From Omphiscola glabra (taxonomy: Eukaryota; Mollusca; Gastropoda; Lymnaeidae), in contig OZ024809.1 of NCBI GenBank assembly GCA_964017045.1, forward strand, positions 11,476,307 through 11,540,306: a stretch of 64,000 bases of DNA, written 5' to 3'. The translations under genes were made by a program, and so were the position numbers. Shown here in pieces: positions 24,901 through 35,529 of the stretch. How positions within the stretch are numbered: the first letter of the stretch is position 1; the number at the start of each line of letters is the position of its first letter. A model generated the notes under the pieces. The model searched no databases, was not told where the DNA came from, and saw only the letters and a list, made by a program, of their open reading frames with translations.

Positions 24901-27900
24901 TGTTTTTTTTTTTTAAATCAATTTTATTTACAAAAGACCCAATTATCTCCATTTAGTACAAAATAGAGACACAGATAACAAGAATCATTCAACGGCATTT
25001 AAAATGTTGACTTGGCTTCGTATTGAAGTGATATACCTATATAAATATACTAGAAAATATCACCCGATGTTATCGAGATAATAATTGCAGGCACTTTGCG
25101 ATAATTTCCACATGCTATTATGAAAACTCATCACACACAATGCCGAATCTTTTTTTTAACGTATCTATGTAATGATGGCGACGTGTCTTACATCATTAAA
25201 AGTTTTGAGAACTATTTAATCTCCTTTGTATTATACGCATACCCTCCCCATTTTCGCGCCCGTAGACTACGTTAATAATTTATCTTTTACGTATATACAG
25301 TTTTAATAATATTCACTGCAACATCAAGACGCAATAAACGGAGTCAAATGCATTACCGTGTATATCTATATATATATATATATATAAATGTATGGGTATC
25401 ATGTACTTTAGGTGAAGTTATTTATTTAGCCTAAGTATCCGGTCTTATGGGAATAAAAATGCCTAATTAATTATCAAGTGACACGGTAATGAATTTGACT
25501 CCGTTTATTGCGTCTTGATGTTGCAGTGAATATTATTAAAACTGTATATACGTAAAAGAGAATAATTTCTCAAATGATTCGTGCATAATTTAACATAACT
25601 TATTCACCTTTGCAGCTGACTTTCACTCGTCTTGGTGATTCTATATTTGCATTTACCGTATCCTTTTACACAACAAACAACATAGCAAGCAATAGTCATA
25701 TAACTAGCCATAAAGCACCAGTCATATAAATAGCTATAAAGCATCAGGCATATAAATAGCTATAAAACATCAGTCATATAAATAGCTATAAAACACCAGT
25801 CCTATAATTCGATATAAAACATCAGTCATACAATTAGCTAAAAATAATCAGTCATATGACTAGCTATAAAGCACCAGTCATATAACTAGCTTAAATCATC
25901 AGTCATATAACTAGCTATAAACAATCAGTCATATTACTAGCTATAAAGTACCACATGTAGTGTAACAATTACCACATTTTTCTTCAGCTCCTTTTCACAG
26001 ACAGCGTTATAGACAGCCAGGGGCAGATAGCTCATAGAAAAGATGATAGGCCACATAATTCTGTCCACCAGCTGTTCGGATGAGAACAGCTTCCCCTCTT
26101 CGCTTCCGTCCAGTGACCATATCCGGGGCTCCGTGCCGACAAACATGGCGACCATTGCGATGAAGCAGCAAGTCAGACGTCTCTTGCTGAAATCTGTGAG
26201 TTTGTGGTTGATATTTCAAAATGCGTTTTGTTTCATTTCTATCAGTTGTTCTAAACATATAGCAGGAAACCAAAGAACTTTTAAAGGGAGCGAGCTGGGT
26301 CGTATTAGTCCTAACAGGACCTTATGTATTATAAGGAGTTTATTTATATATAAAATGACAAGCCAATATTGCAGTGCGCTAAAATGTCAGGTGCCTTTAA
26401 TGATTTCAAGCCAAATTCTTCCAAAGGGTGATTCTCGCTGGTCATGCATGAGATTGGTATTGAAATTAAGTGACACGTCTATATCAGGACAATGTCAATT
26501 GTCACGTGTTTGTAGGACATCAATATCAGGACAATGCGTGATGCCACAAATGTTAGCGCACCAGTGTTTTCAATGACATTCCAATTGTCACGTGTGTTAA
26601 TGACGTATCAGCACTGTGTCAGTTGCCTGTCCAAGCTATCTGTCCAAACTATCTGTCCAAACTATCTGTTCAAACTATCTGTCCAAACTATCAGTCCATT
26701 CTATCTGTCCAAACAATCTGCCCAAACTATCTGTCCAAACTATCTGTCCAATCTATCTCTCCATTCTGTCTGTCCAATCTATTGTAAGATTTTATTAATT
26801 TCTTTCAAAGTTGGTGGGAAAAAGTCTCTCCGATTGTTTGAGGTAAATAGTTTATAAAAATATTGGTACACTTTACCTTTTGGTACACACTAATATTGGT
26901 ACACTCTACCTTTTGGTACACACTAATATTGGTACACTCTACCTTTTGGTACACACTAATATTGGTACACTCTACCTTTTGGTACACACTAATATTGGTA
27001 CACTCTACCTTTGGTACACACTAATATTGGTACACTCTACCTTTTGGTACACACTAATATTGGTACACTCTACCTTTAGGTAAACAAACTATTGGTACAA
27101 TCTACCTTTTGGTACACACTAATATTGGTACACTCTACCTTTAGGTAAACAAACTATTGGTACAATCTACCTTTTGGTACAGACTAATATTGGTACAATC
27201 TACCTTTTGGTACACACTAATATTGGTACAATCTACCTTTTGGTACACACTAATATTGGTACAATCTACCTTTTGGTACACACTAATATTGGTACAATCT
27301 ACCTTTGGTACACTCTACCTTTTTTCAAAATGACGTAAGATGAGATCACTGCAAATGGTATAATGGCACCAGACAATGCTGACTGAAGTGACGGCGGCGT
27401 CCTTTCGGGGTGACTGGTAGAAAGAAAGATCATGACATTTTGTGAGGTGAGTGGTGGAAAGAAAGATCAAAACATTTTTTGGGCAGAGCGGCGGAAAGAA
27501 AGCTAAGGACATATTGTGGTTGATTTGTGAGAGGAAATATCATGACATTTTGGGGATGAGTTGCAGCAACATGAGCTTTTTTTATGAGATGAATTTTTGT
27601 GTAATGGATTCATATAATACATCCTTTTTAAGTGTGTAACCTAGAGCCTACCATGGTAGTTTCATGTGATGACATTTGCTACCTTGTCATTTCATGTGAT
27701 GACATGTGATACTGTGTAATGACATGTGATACCGTGTGATGACAGGTGATGCCATGCTGGTGCCTTCCTCATTGTCACTGGCGACATAAACTAAATTATA
27801 TGTTACGGGCAGTGTGTGAAATTCAGGCAAGCCCAGTTAGCGTGGACCATGAAGTGTCTAAATTCAAGTGTCGGCATTCAAGTGTCGGCTATGAAGTGTC

Positions 27901-28966
27901 GGTGTTGAAGTGTGGACACGAAGTGCTAGTTTTCGCATTTCAATTAAGTAAGAAAAACAACCAATCTTCCATAAGTAAGAAAAACATCAAATCTTCCATG
28001 TGAGAAAAACATCAAATCTTCCATGCGCGCATCTTATTAGCGATCACTATAAGGAGATATATTGATACCATCACGATAGGTCTCATTTTTCGATGTGAAT
28101 GTTTCGTGTAGTGGCGTAGGAATGTGAGGTGCTGAGGCAGAGGTCCGCAACAAGTGGATTTCTTCCTTTATTTAAAGAGGGTGGCATTTTCGGCCAACTG
28201 CAGAGATTTTTTTCGGGGGGGGGGGGGGGGGGTCAGAAATCTTTACTCTACTCGAGCGGCCCTAATCAGAGATACACCTCTGTGCAAGTGAATTTCGGTT
28301 AATTTTTATAAGATCCACACATTTTTTGTATACCTACCTTGCAAAGGCGCCCATGTTAAGCCGCAACGCCAAAGACACGCCCATGATGGTGTACTGGGGC
28401 AGTGACGCCGCTGGTCTTAGCGTGATGGACTTGTCGTAGGCGTGCTTCAGCATCAACGTGATCAAAATCAGGGGCGCGGGCACGACAGCGGCCAGCGAGA
28501 GTAGGGCCACTGACTCGTCCCCACCCGCTCGTCGCATCGACGCCGTGTAGATGGGCAGGATAATGATGATGGCCGCATTCGACAGGATGGTCATTATGCA
28601 GAGTAGCCCTATGGTCAGATTCGAGGCCCTCGCCCGCCGCCTCGGGTTGTAGCAGAGGGTGTGCTCGAGGGCCCTTTCCAGAATGTTCGGCTCGTACTTC
28701 TTCCGGTCCTCCACATCCGTTTCCGAGGTGGTGTTGAGGTCCACCTCGCTGTTGACGTCCGGCAGGACGGAACCGAACGTGTTGACGGATATGGGCTGCT
28801 TGTTGATGTCGTAGGCGACGCCTATGGAGATGGTGGGGATCCTGGGCTTCCCCGTGTTGAACCGGCGGTGGCGGCGTTCTGGGGTTGAGTTTTTCGATTT
28901 GTTGTCAGACGCGCCACTGTCATTAACGCTGTCATTGACGCGGTCCAATGATCCGTAGCCGGACAT
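21277..28966 (-). CDS. CRT-like 10-helix transporter (drug/metabolite transporter superfamily), 6 exons
   Basis: Exons 28966-28338, 27413-27319, 26193-25973, 24539-24444, 22850-22640 and 21416-21277 join in consistent phases (2,1,0,0,1), all GT-AG, to 463 residues. A cytosolic N-tail of about 115 residues precedes ten hydrophobic segments: about 116-140, 152-173, 190-209, 218-239, 247-262, 287-306, 324-344, 350-375, 378-398 and 418-437. Helix 4 (RTPPSLQSALSGAIIPFAV), the end of helix 6 (AVYNAVCEKELKK) and helix 9 (VVGCLSAPLATAFW) sit where CRT-family proteins have their comparable motifs, and the length is close to PfCRT (424). That family exports small peptides or solutes from acidic vacuoles; the substrate here is unknown. 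GYGSL (residues 3-7) and GYSDV (451-455) are lysosomal-type GYxx-hydrophobic sorting signals, so a lysosomal site is inferred. The start at 28966 is the first Met after a likely acceptor (TTTAAG|GCC at 28981); an upstream Met at 29032 is less likely. A 5' non-coding exon is expected upstream. Confidence 0.8.
21901..21961 (+). repeat. 61-nt poly(A) run
   Basis: An unbroken homopolymer. It may be a retroposed tail or an assembly-sensitive tract; nothing recognisable precedes it. Confidence 0.9.
22035..22363 (+). mobile_element. Helitron-like 3' end with internal 15-bp array
   Basis: Positions 22040-22215 hold about 12 copies of ACTGTTAATAGGGAC. The segment ends in a hairpin at 22341-22357 (GTAGCCC GTC GGGTTAC) followed by CTTCTAG and T at 22364, i.e. 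a CTAG|T Helitron-type terminus. Non-autonomous Helitrons often carry minisatellites. The 5' limit is unknown. Confidence 0.5.
22366..22530 (+). repeat. 23-bp minisatellite, 7 copies
   Basis: Unit TTAGACAAACACTATATCTG plus ttt, directly after the Helitron-like terminus. Confidence 0.9.
23258..23520 (+). repeat. 26-bp minisatellite, about 10 copies
   Basis: Unit CCTAAACACAACCTCCCTAA plus atttga, in the intron between transporter exons 4 and 5. Confidence 0.9.
23742..23972 (+). repeat. 21-bp minisatellite, about 10.5 copies
   Basis: Unit TCCACTGGTTGGACTGATAGG or tgggt variants. Twenty-one is divisible by three, which produces four overlapping false frames. Confidence 0.95.
24596..24786. mobile_element. 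hAT-type MITE (CAGTGGCGTAGC ends)
   Basis: Inverted ends CAGTGGCGTAGCGAG and CTCACTACGCCACTG, flanked by ttgaaacg and ttgaaaca (7 of 8). GCGCCCCC-rich interior. Confidence 0.8.
25283..25559. mobile_element. 277-bp element with 79-bp inverted-repeat arms
   Basis: Arms 25283-25361 and 25481-25559 are inverse copies with a single visible mismatch (ends TCTTTTACGTATATAC and GTATATACGTAAAAGA). The centre contains a (TA)n run. No coding capacity and no clear target duplication. Confidence 0.85.
25690..25955 (+). repeat. 26-30-bp minisatellite next to transporter exon 3
   Basis: About ten copies of CAGTCATATAACTAGCTATA plus aagcac variants, ending about 20 nt from the 5' splice site of exon 3. Confidence 0.9.
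26628..26785 (+). repeat. 13-bp minisatellite CTATCTGTCCAAA, about 12 copies
   Basis: Short units with occasional TTC or CCC variants, in the intron between transporter exons 2 and 3. Confidence 0.9.
26858..27320 (-). repeat. 33-bp minisatellite containing the 5' splice site of transporter exon 2
   Basis: On the gene strand the exon ends AAAAAAG|GTAGAGTGTACC, and the array repeats CCAAAAG|GTAGAGTGTACC plus aatattagtgtgta about 14 times. Each unit therefore holds an AAAAG|GTAGA donor-like site identical over at least 16 nt to the real junction, with some units GTAGATTG. Confidence 0.9.
28112..28290. mobile_element. Degraded GGCGTAAGAA-type MITE
   Basis: TAGTGGCGTAGGAATG at the left, an internal TTTTCGGCCAACTGCAGA block and a poly(G) run. 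The same order (end, TTT.G.CCAACTGCA, G/C run) occurs at 32630-32818 and 34115-34320. Target duplication not recognisable. Confidence 0.5.
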
Positions 28967-29269
28967 TCCCTTCAGGGCCTTAAATGGCACAGAGTACACA
29001 AACAAATTATGGGATGTCACGTTCTTCAACACATCCTTCTACGAACAGCAATTGTATAGACGCTAGTCTCCAATGTTATAGAAACCACTGGACACCGTTA
29101 GACACCACCAGTGCTTACTTAACAGCGAAGAGTACAGGCGGCATCAGTCATGACAGTCTAATACAGGGAGGGCCAAACCAAATGGCTTCACTTGTCACTT
29201 TAATCGCGAGTCAACTCATCGTTGGCCGCGTGTCATTGAACCTGTTAAAGAAAATAAACACTAGATGAA

Positions 29270-29915
29270 CGATGACCACAAAAATGTATCACACACTTCT
29301 CAGATTATAAACGCAACACTTTTGCTGCCCAGCACATAAATACAGTGTATAGATTTAAATCCATTAATATAATTCGTTTATATCTTTATATGCAGTGCTT
29401 TGTGGAACCCCCGGCCCGTCATTTTGATAATGTCCAATAATGTTGGGGTGGGTAGGGCGAGGACGTCCACCGAAGTGTCCGGTGCGAGAGTGGAAAAAAA
29501 AAAGGGGGGTGCGAGGTTGCTGGTGGTCTAAGCGTACTACCCAGAATTTTTTTGTGATAAATTCAACATTCAAGGCAGATTTTTTGGCGTATTGGTGAAT
29601 TTAGTTTTTGCATCATTCTTTACTCGGAACCCGAGAAGAAGAGAAGAAATGCAAGTGGAAATGTGGGTTCCCTTTACATATCTATGTTCATATAAATCTT
29701 TGATCTTAGTAGTTACTATAGAAATATTGTTTAATAATTTTTTAAAGATTACTAGGACTTATTCAATTGTTTAAAAGTTGCTCCAAACAAGTGCAGGTGT
29801 CCCGCTCCGGGACTTACAGTCACCGATAGTGTTGTTATGTTATGTATAAGAAAACATTTCATATAAGCGCTAATGCCTTGAATGATAAATAGAGCTTGTT
29901 GAATGAAGAATTAAG
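29270..29915. other. No gene recognised upstream of the transporter gene
   Basis: AT-rich sequence that should include the transporter promoter and any 5' non-coding exon. No TATA box or initiator could be assigned with confidence. Confidence 0.4.
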
Positions 29916-29939
29916 GTCGTTTATGATACAGCGGGTGTG

Positions 29940-30380
29940 TTTAAGGTGCGGGGCCGCATTCCCCTGGTCTAAGAGATTAAAGGAAAGTACGCGGATGAGC
30001 TTTCTCTTACTGCGCCCCCAAACAATGGAGTTCTCTGCCACTACACTTCCGCAATATACCAACCACCCAGGCCTTCCAAACTGCACTGGAAACACATCTC
30101 TTTAAACTCTACTTCCCCGACTGATTCCCCCACATCTGACCGATAAACGATGCTGCTGGCCGCCGTCCATGGCTTGTCATGTAAAAGTTCTGGGATGGAT
30201 GGGGTGAATATGCATTTGTTTTTTTATGTTTGTCTCTATACATTTGTTCTTTATTACGTAAATGTATTTTATTTTATTGTCACGATTATGTCTCTTTTGC
30301 TAATATTTTTATGTACAGCGCGATGAGCCCTGCACTAGGCTGGGGTACCGCGCTATATAAGACAACTAATAATAATAAAA
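29940..30380 (+). mobile_element. 5'-truncated non-LTR retrotransposon (LINE) 3' end
   Basis: Positions 30002-30122 read AFSYCAPKQWSSLPLHFRNI then PTTQAFQTALETHLFKLYFP, D and a stop, the typical C-terminus of LINE ORF2 (SFS..AP..WNSLP pattern). A 3' UTR follows, with CAGCGCGATGAGCCCTGCAC, TAGGCTGGGGTACCGCGCTA, tataaga and an (ATA)n tail. The same 3' UTR is found at 35327-35517. Confidence 0.75.
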
Positions 30381-31234
30381 ACAAGAAGAGATCGCTGTCA
30401 AGACTTTGAGTCAGTTTGATGCTGTTTGATGACCAGTTGGGGCAGCAGCTGGAGGTTGTGTCTCCCGGGGTACGTCTTGATTCTGCCGGCCTTTAAGTTT
30501 ACGAAAACAACAATGCATACAGAATACAGAAAAAGAAAATAAGCTGTTTAAAGGGGGGCCGAAAACGTCAACACACCCCCCCCCCCCGACCACCACAAAA
30601 AAAATTATTACTAAGGCCCGGGGCAGTCCACCCCGCCCCCCATCCTACATCAGTGGTTATCCGAGTTCATCAATATGTTACTTTAGGGAATACCAGGTCG
30701 CTTCAAAAACCATGAAAACTTTAACTTTGTGAAACTTGTATTGGCTAAATTAACGCGGCTGTTAACAAACTTCGATTCTTTTTATTTACGGTAAGTCCAA
30801 GAAAAAATCACAACGAAATATAACGATTTAGTTCTAAATTAAACACCAGGATGAACACAGTAACGTTGCCGAGTGGTGTTGTTGTTATGTGTTGTGTTTT
30901 TAGTGGGTTGGGATGTGGTGAATATATAAATATTTATATCTATAAACAATTGTGGACAAACAATTTTTGTTAAGATTATATAGCGGAATAACAAATTACC
31001 CTAATTTTGGGGGGAAAAGAGGGGGGGGGGTGGATTAAATAGGTTTGCAGGCCGAGGGCGGAACAATGTCCTTAATGGCGGGACGGATTATCATTTTTTA
31101 AAAAAAATAGGCCTAAGAGTCAATGTTCCTGACATGAAACTCACCTGTTTCTACCGTAAACAAACAGTCCTGGCCATAGCGCTGTGCTGTTACAGAGAGG
31201 AACGACACAGTAATGTAACACGGTTCTATTTTAA

Positions 31235-31525
31235 TATACACGCTGCTTTTAAAACACACGGTGCTTTTAAAATACACGGTGCTTTTAAAATACACGGTGC
31301 TTTTAAAGCACACGGTGCTATCATACGGTAGTCTTTTATGGTGCTATGGTGCAGTGGTCCTGCACAGTAAAATAGCACAGTAATCTGACACAATGACATT
31401 AAATAAATGTAGTCACACATCCAGCACAGTGGTCTGACACAATGCCATAAAATAGATGTAGTCACACATCCAGCACAGTGGTCTGACACAATGCCATATA
31501 AAAACACTGGAGTCACACATCTAAC
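31235..31525 (+). repeat. Two short tandem arrays
   Basis: Positions 31235-31320: four copies of GCTTTTAAAACACACGGT. Positions 31365-31525: three copies of a 55-bp unit with CAGCACAGTGGTCTGACACA and gtagtcacacatc. Confidence 0.85.
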
Positions 31526-32424
31526 ACAGCTGGAACGAGGGCGAAATCCACACGCTTTGCCATCAACATTATTTGATATTCATAGGTTTGTAGCACAGGT
31601 GTTCTAAAAACTATTATAATCATATACCCCATGTGGATCTCACTTCCTAAATCAAAAGGAGCATATGTCCAATTTGTACAATGACTAAATGTGTAAGGTG
31701 CGCAAAATGTGGATAATTTTCTATAGAAGAAAAGCTTATGCAAAATTCTCAAGCTGTTCCTCGGGGTACCATCATTTCGTATTTCGGGATCCCTGATTTA
31801 ACACATCCCGCTAATTAATAAACGGTGACAGGTGTTCAAAAAAACCAACATTTAAAATGTAACAACTAGAGACACACCGCTGACACGGTGTCTGTAATGT
31901 AGCGACTAGAGACACACAGCTGACACTGTGTCTGTGGCTCAACATTTGTGGAGACGTCTGCAGACTTTTTGGAAATGTCTGCTATTTCAGCATGTTGAGA
32001 AGACTGCAGACTTTTAGAGTCGTCTGTATCATTTCGTATCCAAAATAAACATTTGTACAAAGACGGCATCTGTGAATTAAAATCGTTTATCTATAGGCTG
32101 CACCAATAGGCACTTCGTTATATATTTTTTGCTTTTGCTTCATCCTGCTTCATTCTCACAACCAATCCCGCCCGTCCCCACATGTTTATAGTACTGAGTG
32201 AAAAAAAAAGTATGTCACGCAACGAGCTTTCTTCCGTGATGTCTGAACTACGGTAAAAAAAATTGATTTTTTTTTTCTATAGGCGGTGGCGAAAATTGTT
32301 ATATAAATCAATGAAGAGCCACGAGTATAGTGTAGGAATGTCTGAAGACTGTCTTTAGGCCTATTGTTCAAAGTCCGGCATATATATTATAGAAAATGAG
32401 AAGTATTATTTGCAAGACTTGACC

Positions 32425-32492
32425 TATCGGGTATCTTCAAAAAAAAAATACCCGGACCCGGTGTAATACAAATGCACCCGGTTAAGTTCTAG
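32425..32492 (+). mobile_element. Possible Helitron 3' terminus
   Basis: CCGGTG...CACCCGG imperfect stem, then TTAAGTTCTAG at 32482-32492 followed by T. The stem has a one-base bulge, so this is weaker than the end at 6657-6686. Confidence 0.3.
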
Positions 32493-32626
32493 TATGATAT
32501 ATTTCTGCTCGTTTCTTTAGTGGGGTCTGGTTAGATGTTCATTCCGTACTAAGTGTGGTGTGTGCAAATGGTTCATACCATCCAGTCTTACGATTGGATT
32601 TGAATGTACCTCCTAATATTACTCCT

Positions 32627-32818
32627 GTGCAGTGGCATAAGAATGGGAAAGGGGGGGGGGGTAGTGCACGCCCCGCATGTTACCATTTCTTTATATTGAG
32701 GTTCTTTATATTGAGGGGCGTCAGTTTCGGCCAACTGCAGATATAAATTTTGTGAAAGTCGGAAAGAAATCCTTAGCTCACCTCGGGTGGCACTAACCTC
32801 AGTTACGCCACTTCCCCA
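32627..32818. mobile_element. CAGTGGCATAAGAA MITE, second copy
   Basis: Left end CAGTGGCATAAGAA, right end CAGTTACGCCACTT, internal TTTCGGCCAACTGCAGATA. Same family as 28112-28290 and 34115-34320. Confidence 0.55.
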
Positions 32819-32829
32819 TTGTATTGACA

Positions 32830-35020
32830 TCTTTCGATTGCGTATATGTGGTCATCCGAGAATGATGTTTGGAAAATATTTGAATGGAACACAGTTTTCT
32901 CTCGACGTTTTCTTTTAACAATTATCTCCCTTAGATCTGATAGTATTTATAGCTGGCCGTAGGTATTGATAGTTAGCCATAGGTATTATTAGGTGTCATA
33001 TGTACTGATAGGAAGTCATAGGTATTGATAGGACGTCATAAGGGCAAGTGATTAAAATTTTTAAAAATAATAATAATGATGAAGGTAAAGGGGAGCTAAT
33101 GCACGTCAACATCTAGTCCAGCCATGGATAAATACACAAAAGATCCAAGTGCTTAGAATTTTTTTTAAAACTGTAATGGAGGGTATACCCCCCTACCACA
33201 GTTGTAAACGCCCCTGCCAGTGAGCAGCAAGGTAAACATTGTGTTTAGGATGATCTAGATATATTTAAATAGATGATATAATTAGATCTCTCTCCATCAT
33301 TCTCAGGATCACGTGTAACTGAATATCCATCTATGTAAAGGAAAACCCCAATAGATCTAAATCTAATTGCGGTAATGACAACGCGTCCGTGGATCACTAC
33401 GCCGTCACCTCATGCGCAACTGACGTGTACAAACATCGGCCCGCGGACCACATCCGGCCAGCAGCATATCTGTGTTTTATTTAACACCATTAAAAATGTA
33501 TACGATCTAATTTCATTATTTATTTATTTTTTTTATGTTTTTAAACAATCGTATCTTCTCTTATCGAAAGTTAGACCCGATATTTCTGTTGTCTCCTGGG
33601 TTGGATTTATAGTTCAGCAGAAGTAAAGTTTTGTTAACTTTAGTCTGAATTTGATTTAGTCTATATATTAATTATTAATCACCAACATGAATTGCGTTGG
33701 TGATGTCTATCAGACCCACATGCAAGACAACACAACTCTAACACCAGTTCATTAGCATAAATAATTCTGTTTTGTCCGAAAGTCTCATTAAGCTTTTGGT
33801 TTCGGCTTCGGTTTCGGCCGAAAGTCATATTAAACTTTCGGTCTGGTTTCGCTTTCAGCCGAAATAAGAAAATCACTTTCGGTCGGTCTCTGTATCTCAC
33901 ACAGTTCCAATAAGATATTCAATAGTTTCTTTTCAACTGAGTTCAAAACCGCGTTAGTTTATATAACGATAATGACGCGTTGGATGAACATGTGGTGAAG
34001 ATTATCTTAAACGTTACCACCGCCCCCCCCCCCACCCCAACTTTCTAAAAATAAAAAATAGTTTGAATGATCATTATGTGTCCATCTTTTCAAATATTAC
34101 GAATCTCCGCATGCAGTGGCGTAAGAAGGGGCGTGTGAAGCCGGTGGTGCACTCAGGGGCGGAACTTTTTTTTTCTTGATATTTTAAAGGGCGGCCCTTT
34201 TGACCAACTGCATTTTTTTTCGTGAAATAAGGGGTCGGGGGAGAGGGATCTAAGAATCTTGGGCCATCCGGGCATCCCGCCCCCCCCCCCCCCCGCCCCC
34301 CACAAATAAAAATTACACTTATGGGTATGTTGAGCTGTGATGATCTGAAAGTTTTGACAACCATTTATTTCAATTCGGATTTCCTTGTTAAAGTTTGATG
34401 ACAGCCGGTTATATTGGCTTATTTCACCTCGCCTATTGTGGTTAGCCTCGTATGGAGTGTTAGCATATGGCTAATCATTTCACATCACGTTAATATAATT
34501 CGATTGGCTAAATCTAACAACGTTCCTCGAGCAGAGCAACCGAACACTTAGCTGCAGTGTTGACGAGCAATATTAGCAATGCCGTGCTATGGCTATGATT
34601 GTGGATCGAATTTGACCAACAGTACAATGAGATACATCTGCAAAGTGTATTTTAGGAGAGATGGCACGGTTTCGAACCCATTAACCCCCTTACAAGACGT
34701 CGTGAAATAATTGGTTGAAGAGACAAGCTGTTGCTTTGTTGTGCAAGAAAATAAGCCTGTTAATGCTCAGAGGCGGGTATTTTTTTAAGGCTGGGGTTGG
34801 GGGTGGGGGAGGTTGAATCTGCATTTTGGAAAGTTTTAAAAATTGCTAAAGAGCTTTTTTTATTTTATTATTTTATTTTTTTTTTATTTATTTTTTTTTT
34901 TTTTAATTTTTTTTTATAAACTTGAATGAATAGAAAGAATACTCTCAGTTGACAATATGTTTGATACGTTATCGTCCATATTTTAAACTGCCGTACATAT
35001 TAGAACAAATCCTCTAGATT
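32830..35020. other. Gene-free interval with a third MITE copy
   Basis: Positions 34115-34320 hold CAGTGGCGTAAGAAGGG, TTTTGACCAACTGCA and a C-rich run (third member of the family). Positions 33775-33890 are TTTCGG/CCGAAA simple repeats. Positions 34855-34920 are T-rich. No exon was recognised. Confidence 0.55.
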
Positions 35021-35024
35021 TATG

Positions 35025-35240
35025 TTAAGAGCTCTCTATGCAGTAATTTAAGTACTCTCTAGTCCGAACATTTCATTAACTTTGCTTATATTTCAATTCT
35101 CTCTAGTCCGAAAATTTAATTAAATTTGATATTTCAAATACTCTCTGAGTCCGAAAATTTCAATAGCTTTGTGTATATATTTAATACTCTCTAGTCCGAA
35201 AATTTAAATTTCCTTCTTTTTCAAATACTCTCTTATCCAA
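35025..35240 (+). repeat. Degenerate ACTCTCTAGTCCGAAAATTT repeat, about 5 copies
   Basis: Spacing about 50 bp, variable. It lies just before the LINE tail copy at 35327-35517. Confidence 0.8.
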
Positions 35241-35326
35241 AAGAAAATGTCATACACTTTGGTTTATTCCACACATAATCTCTAGCCAGTTCTTAAACTA
35301 ATGTTGTGGTTGACTCTTCTTTGTTA

Positions 35327-35517
35327 CAAAGATGGGGTGAATATCCAATTGTTTTTGTTTCGTCTTTATACAGCTGTTCTTTATTACATAAATGTATTTT
35401 ATTTTATTGTCACGATTATGTCTCTTTTGCTAATATTTTTAATGTACAGCGCGGTGAGCCCATCCCTAGGCTGGGGTACCGCGCTATATAAGACAACTAA
35501 TAATAATAATAATAAAC
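35327..35517 (+). mobile_element. LINE 3' UTR tail copy
   Basis: Matches 30190-30380: TTTATTTTATTGTCACGATT, ATGTCTCTTTTGCTAATATT, CAGCGCGGTGAGCCCATCCC, taggctggggtaccgcgctatataag and a (TAA)n tail. Confidence 0.75.
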
Positions 35518-35529
35518 AGATATAGAAAG

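Noticed and set aside
25973..26186. Transporter exon 3 starting at TTTCAG|C (26187)
   Set aside because: It joins exon 1 directly in phase but skips helix 4. With exon 2 included, the acceptor CTCACAG|AT (26193) fits the phase and restores ten helices.
34579..34710. Possible THAP-type zinc-finger start (MPCYGYDCGSN...)
   Set aside because: Only scattered cysteines; no AVPtY/HxxH context or continuation.
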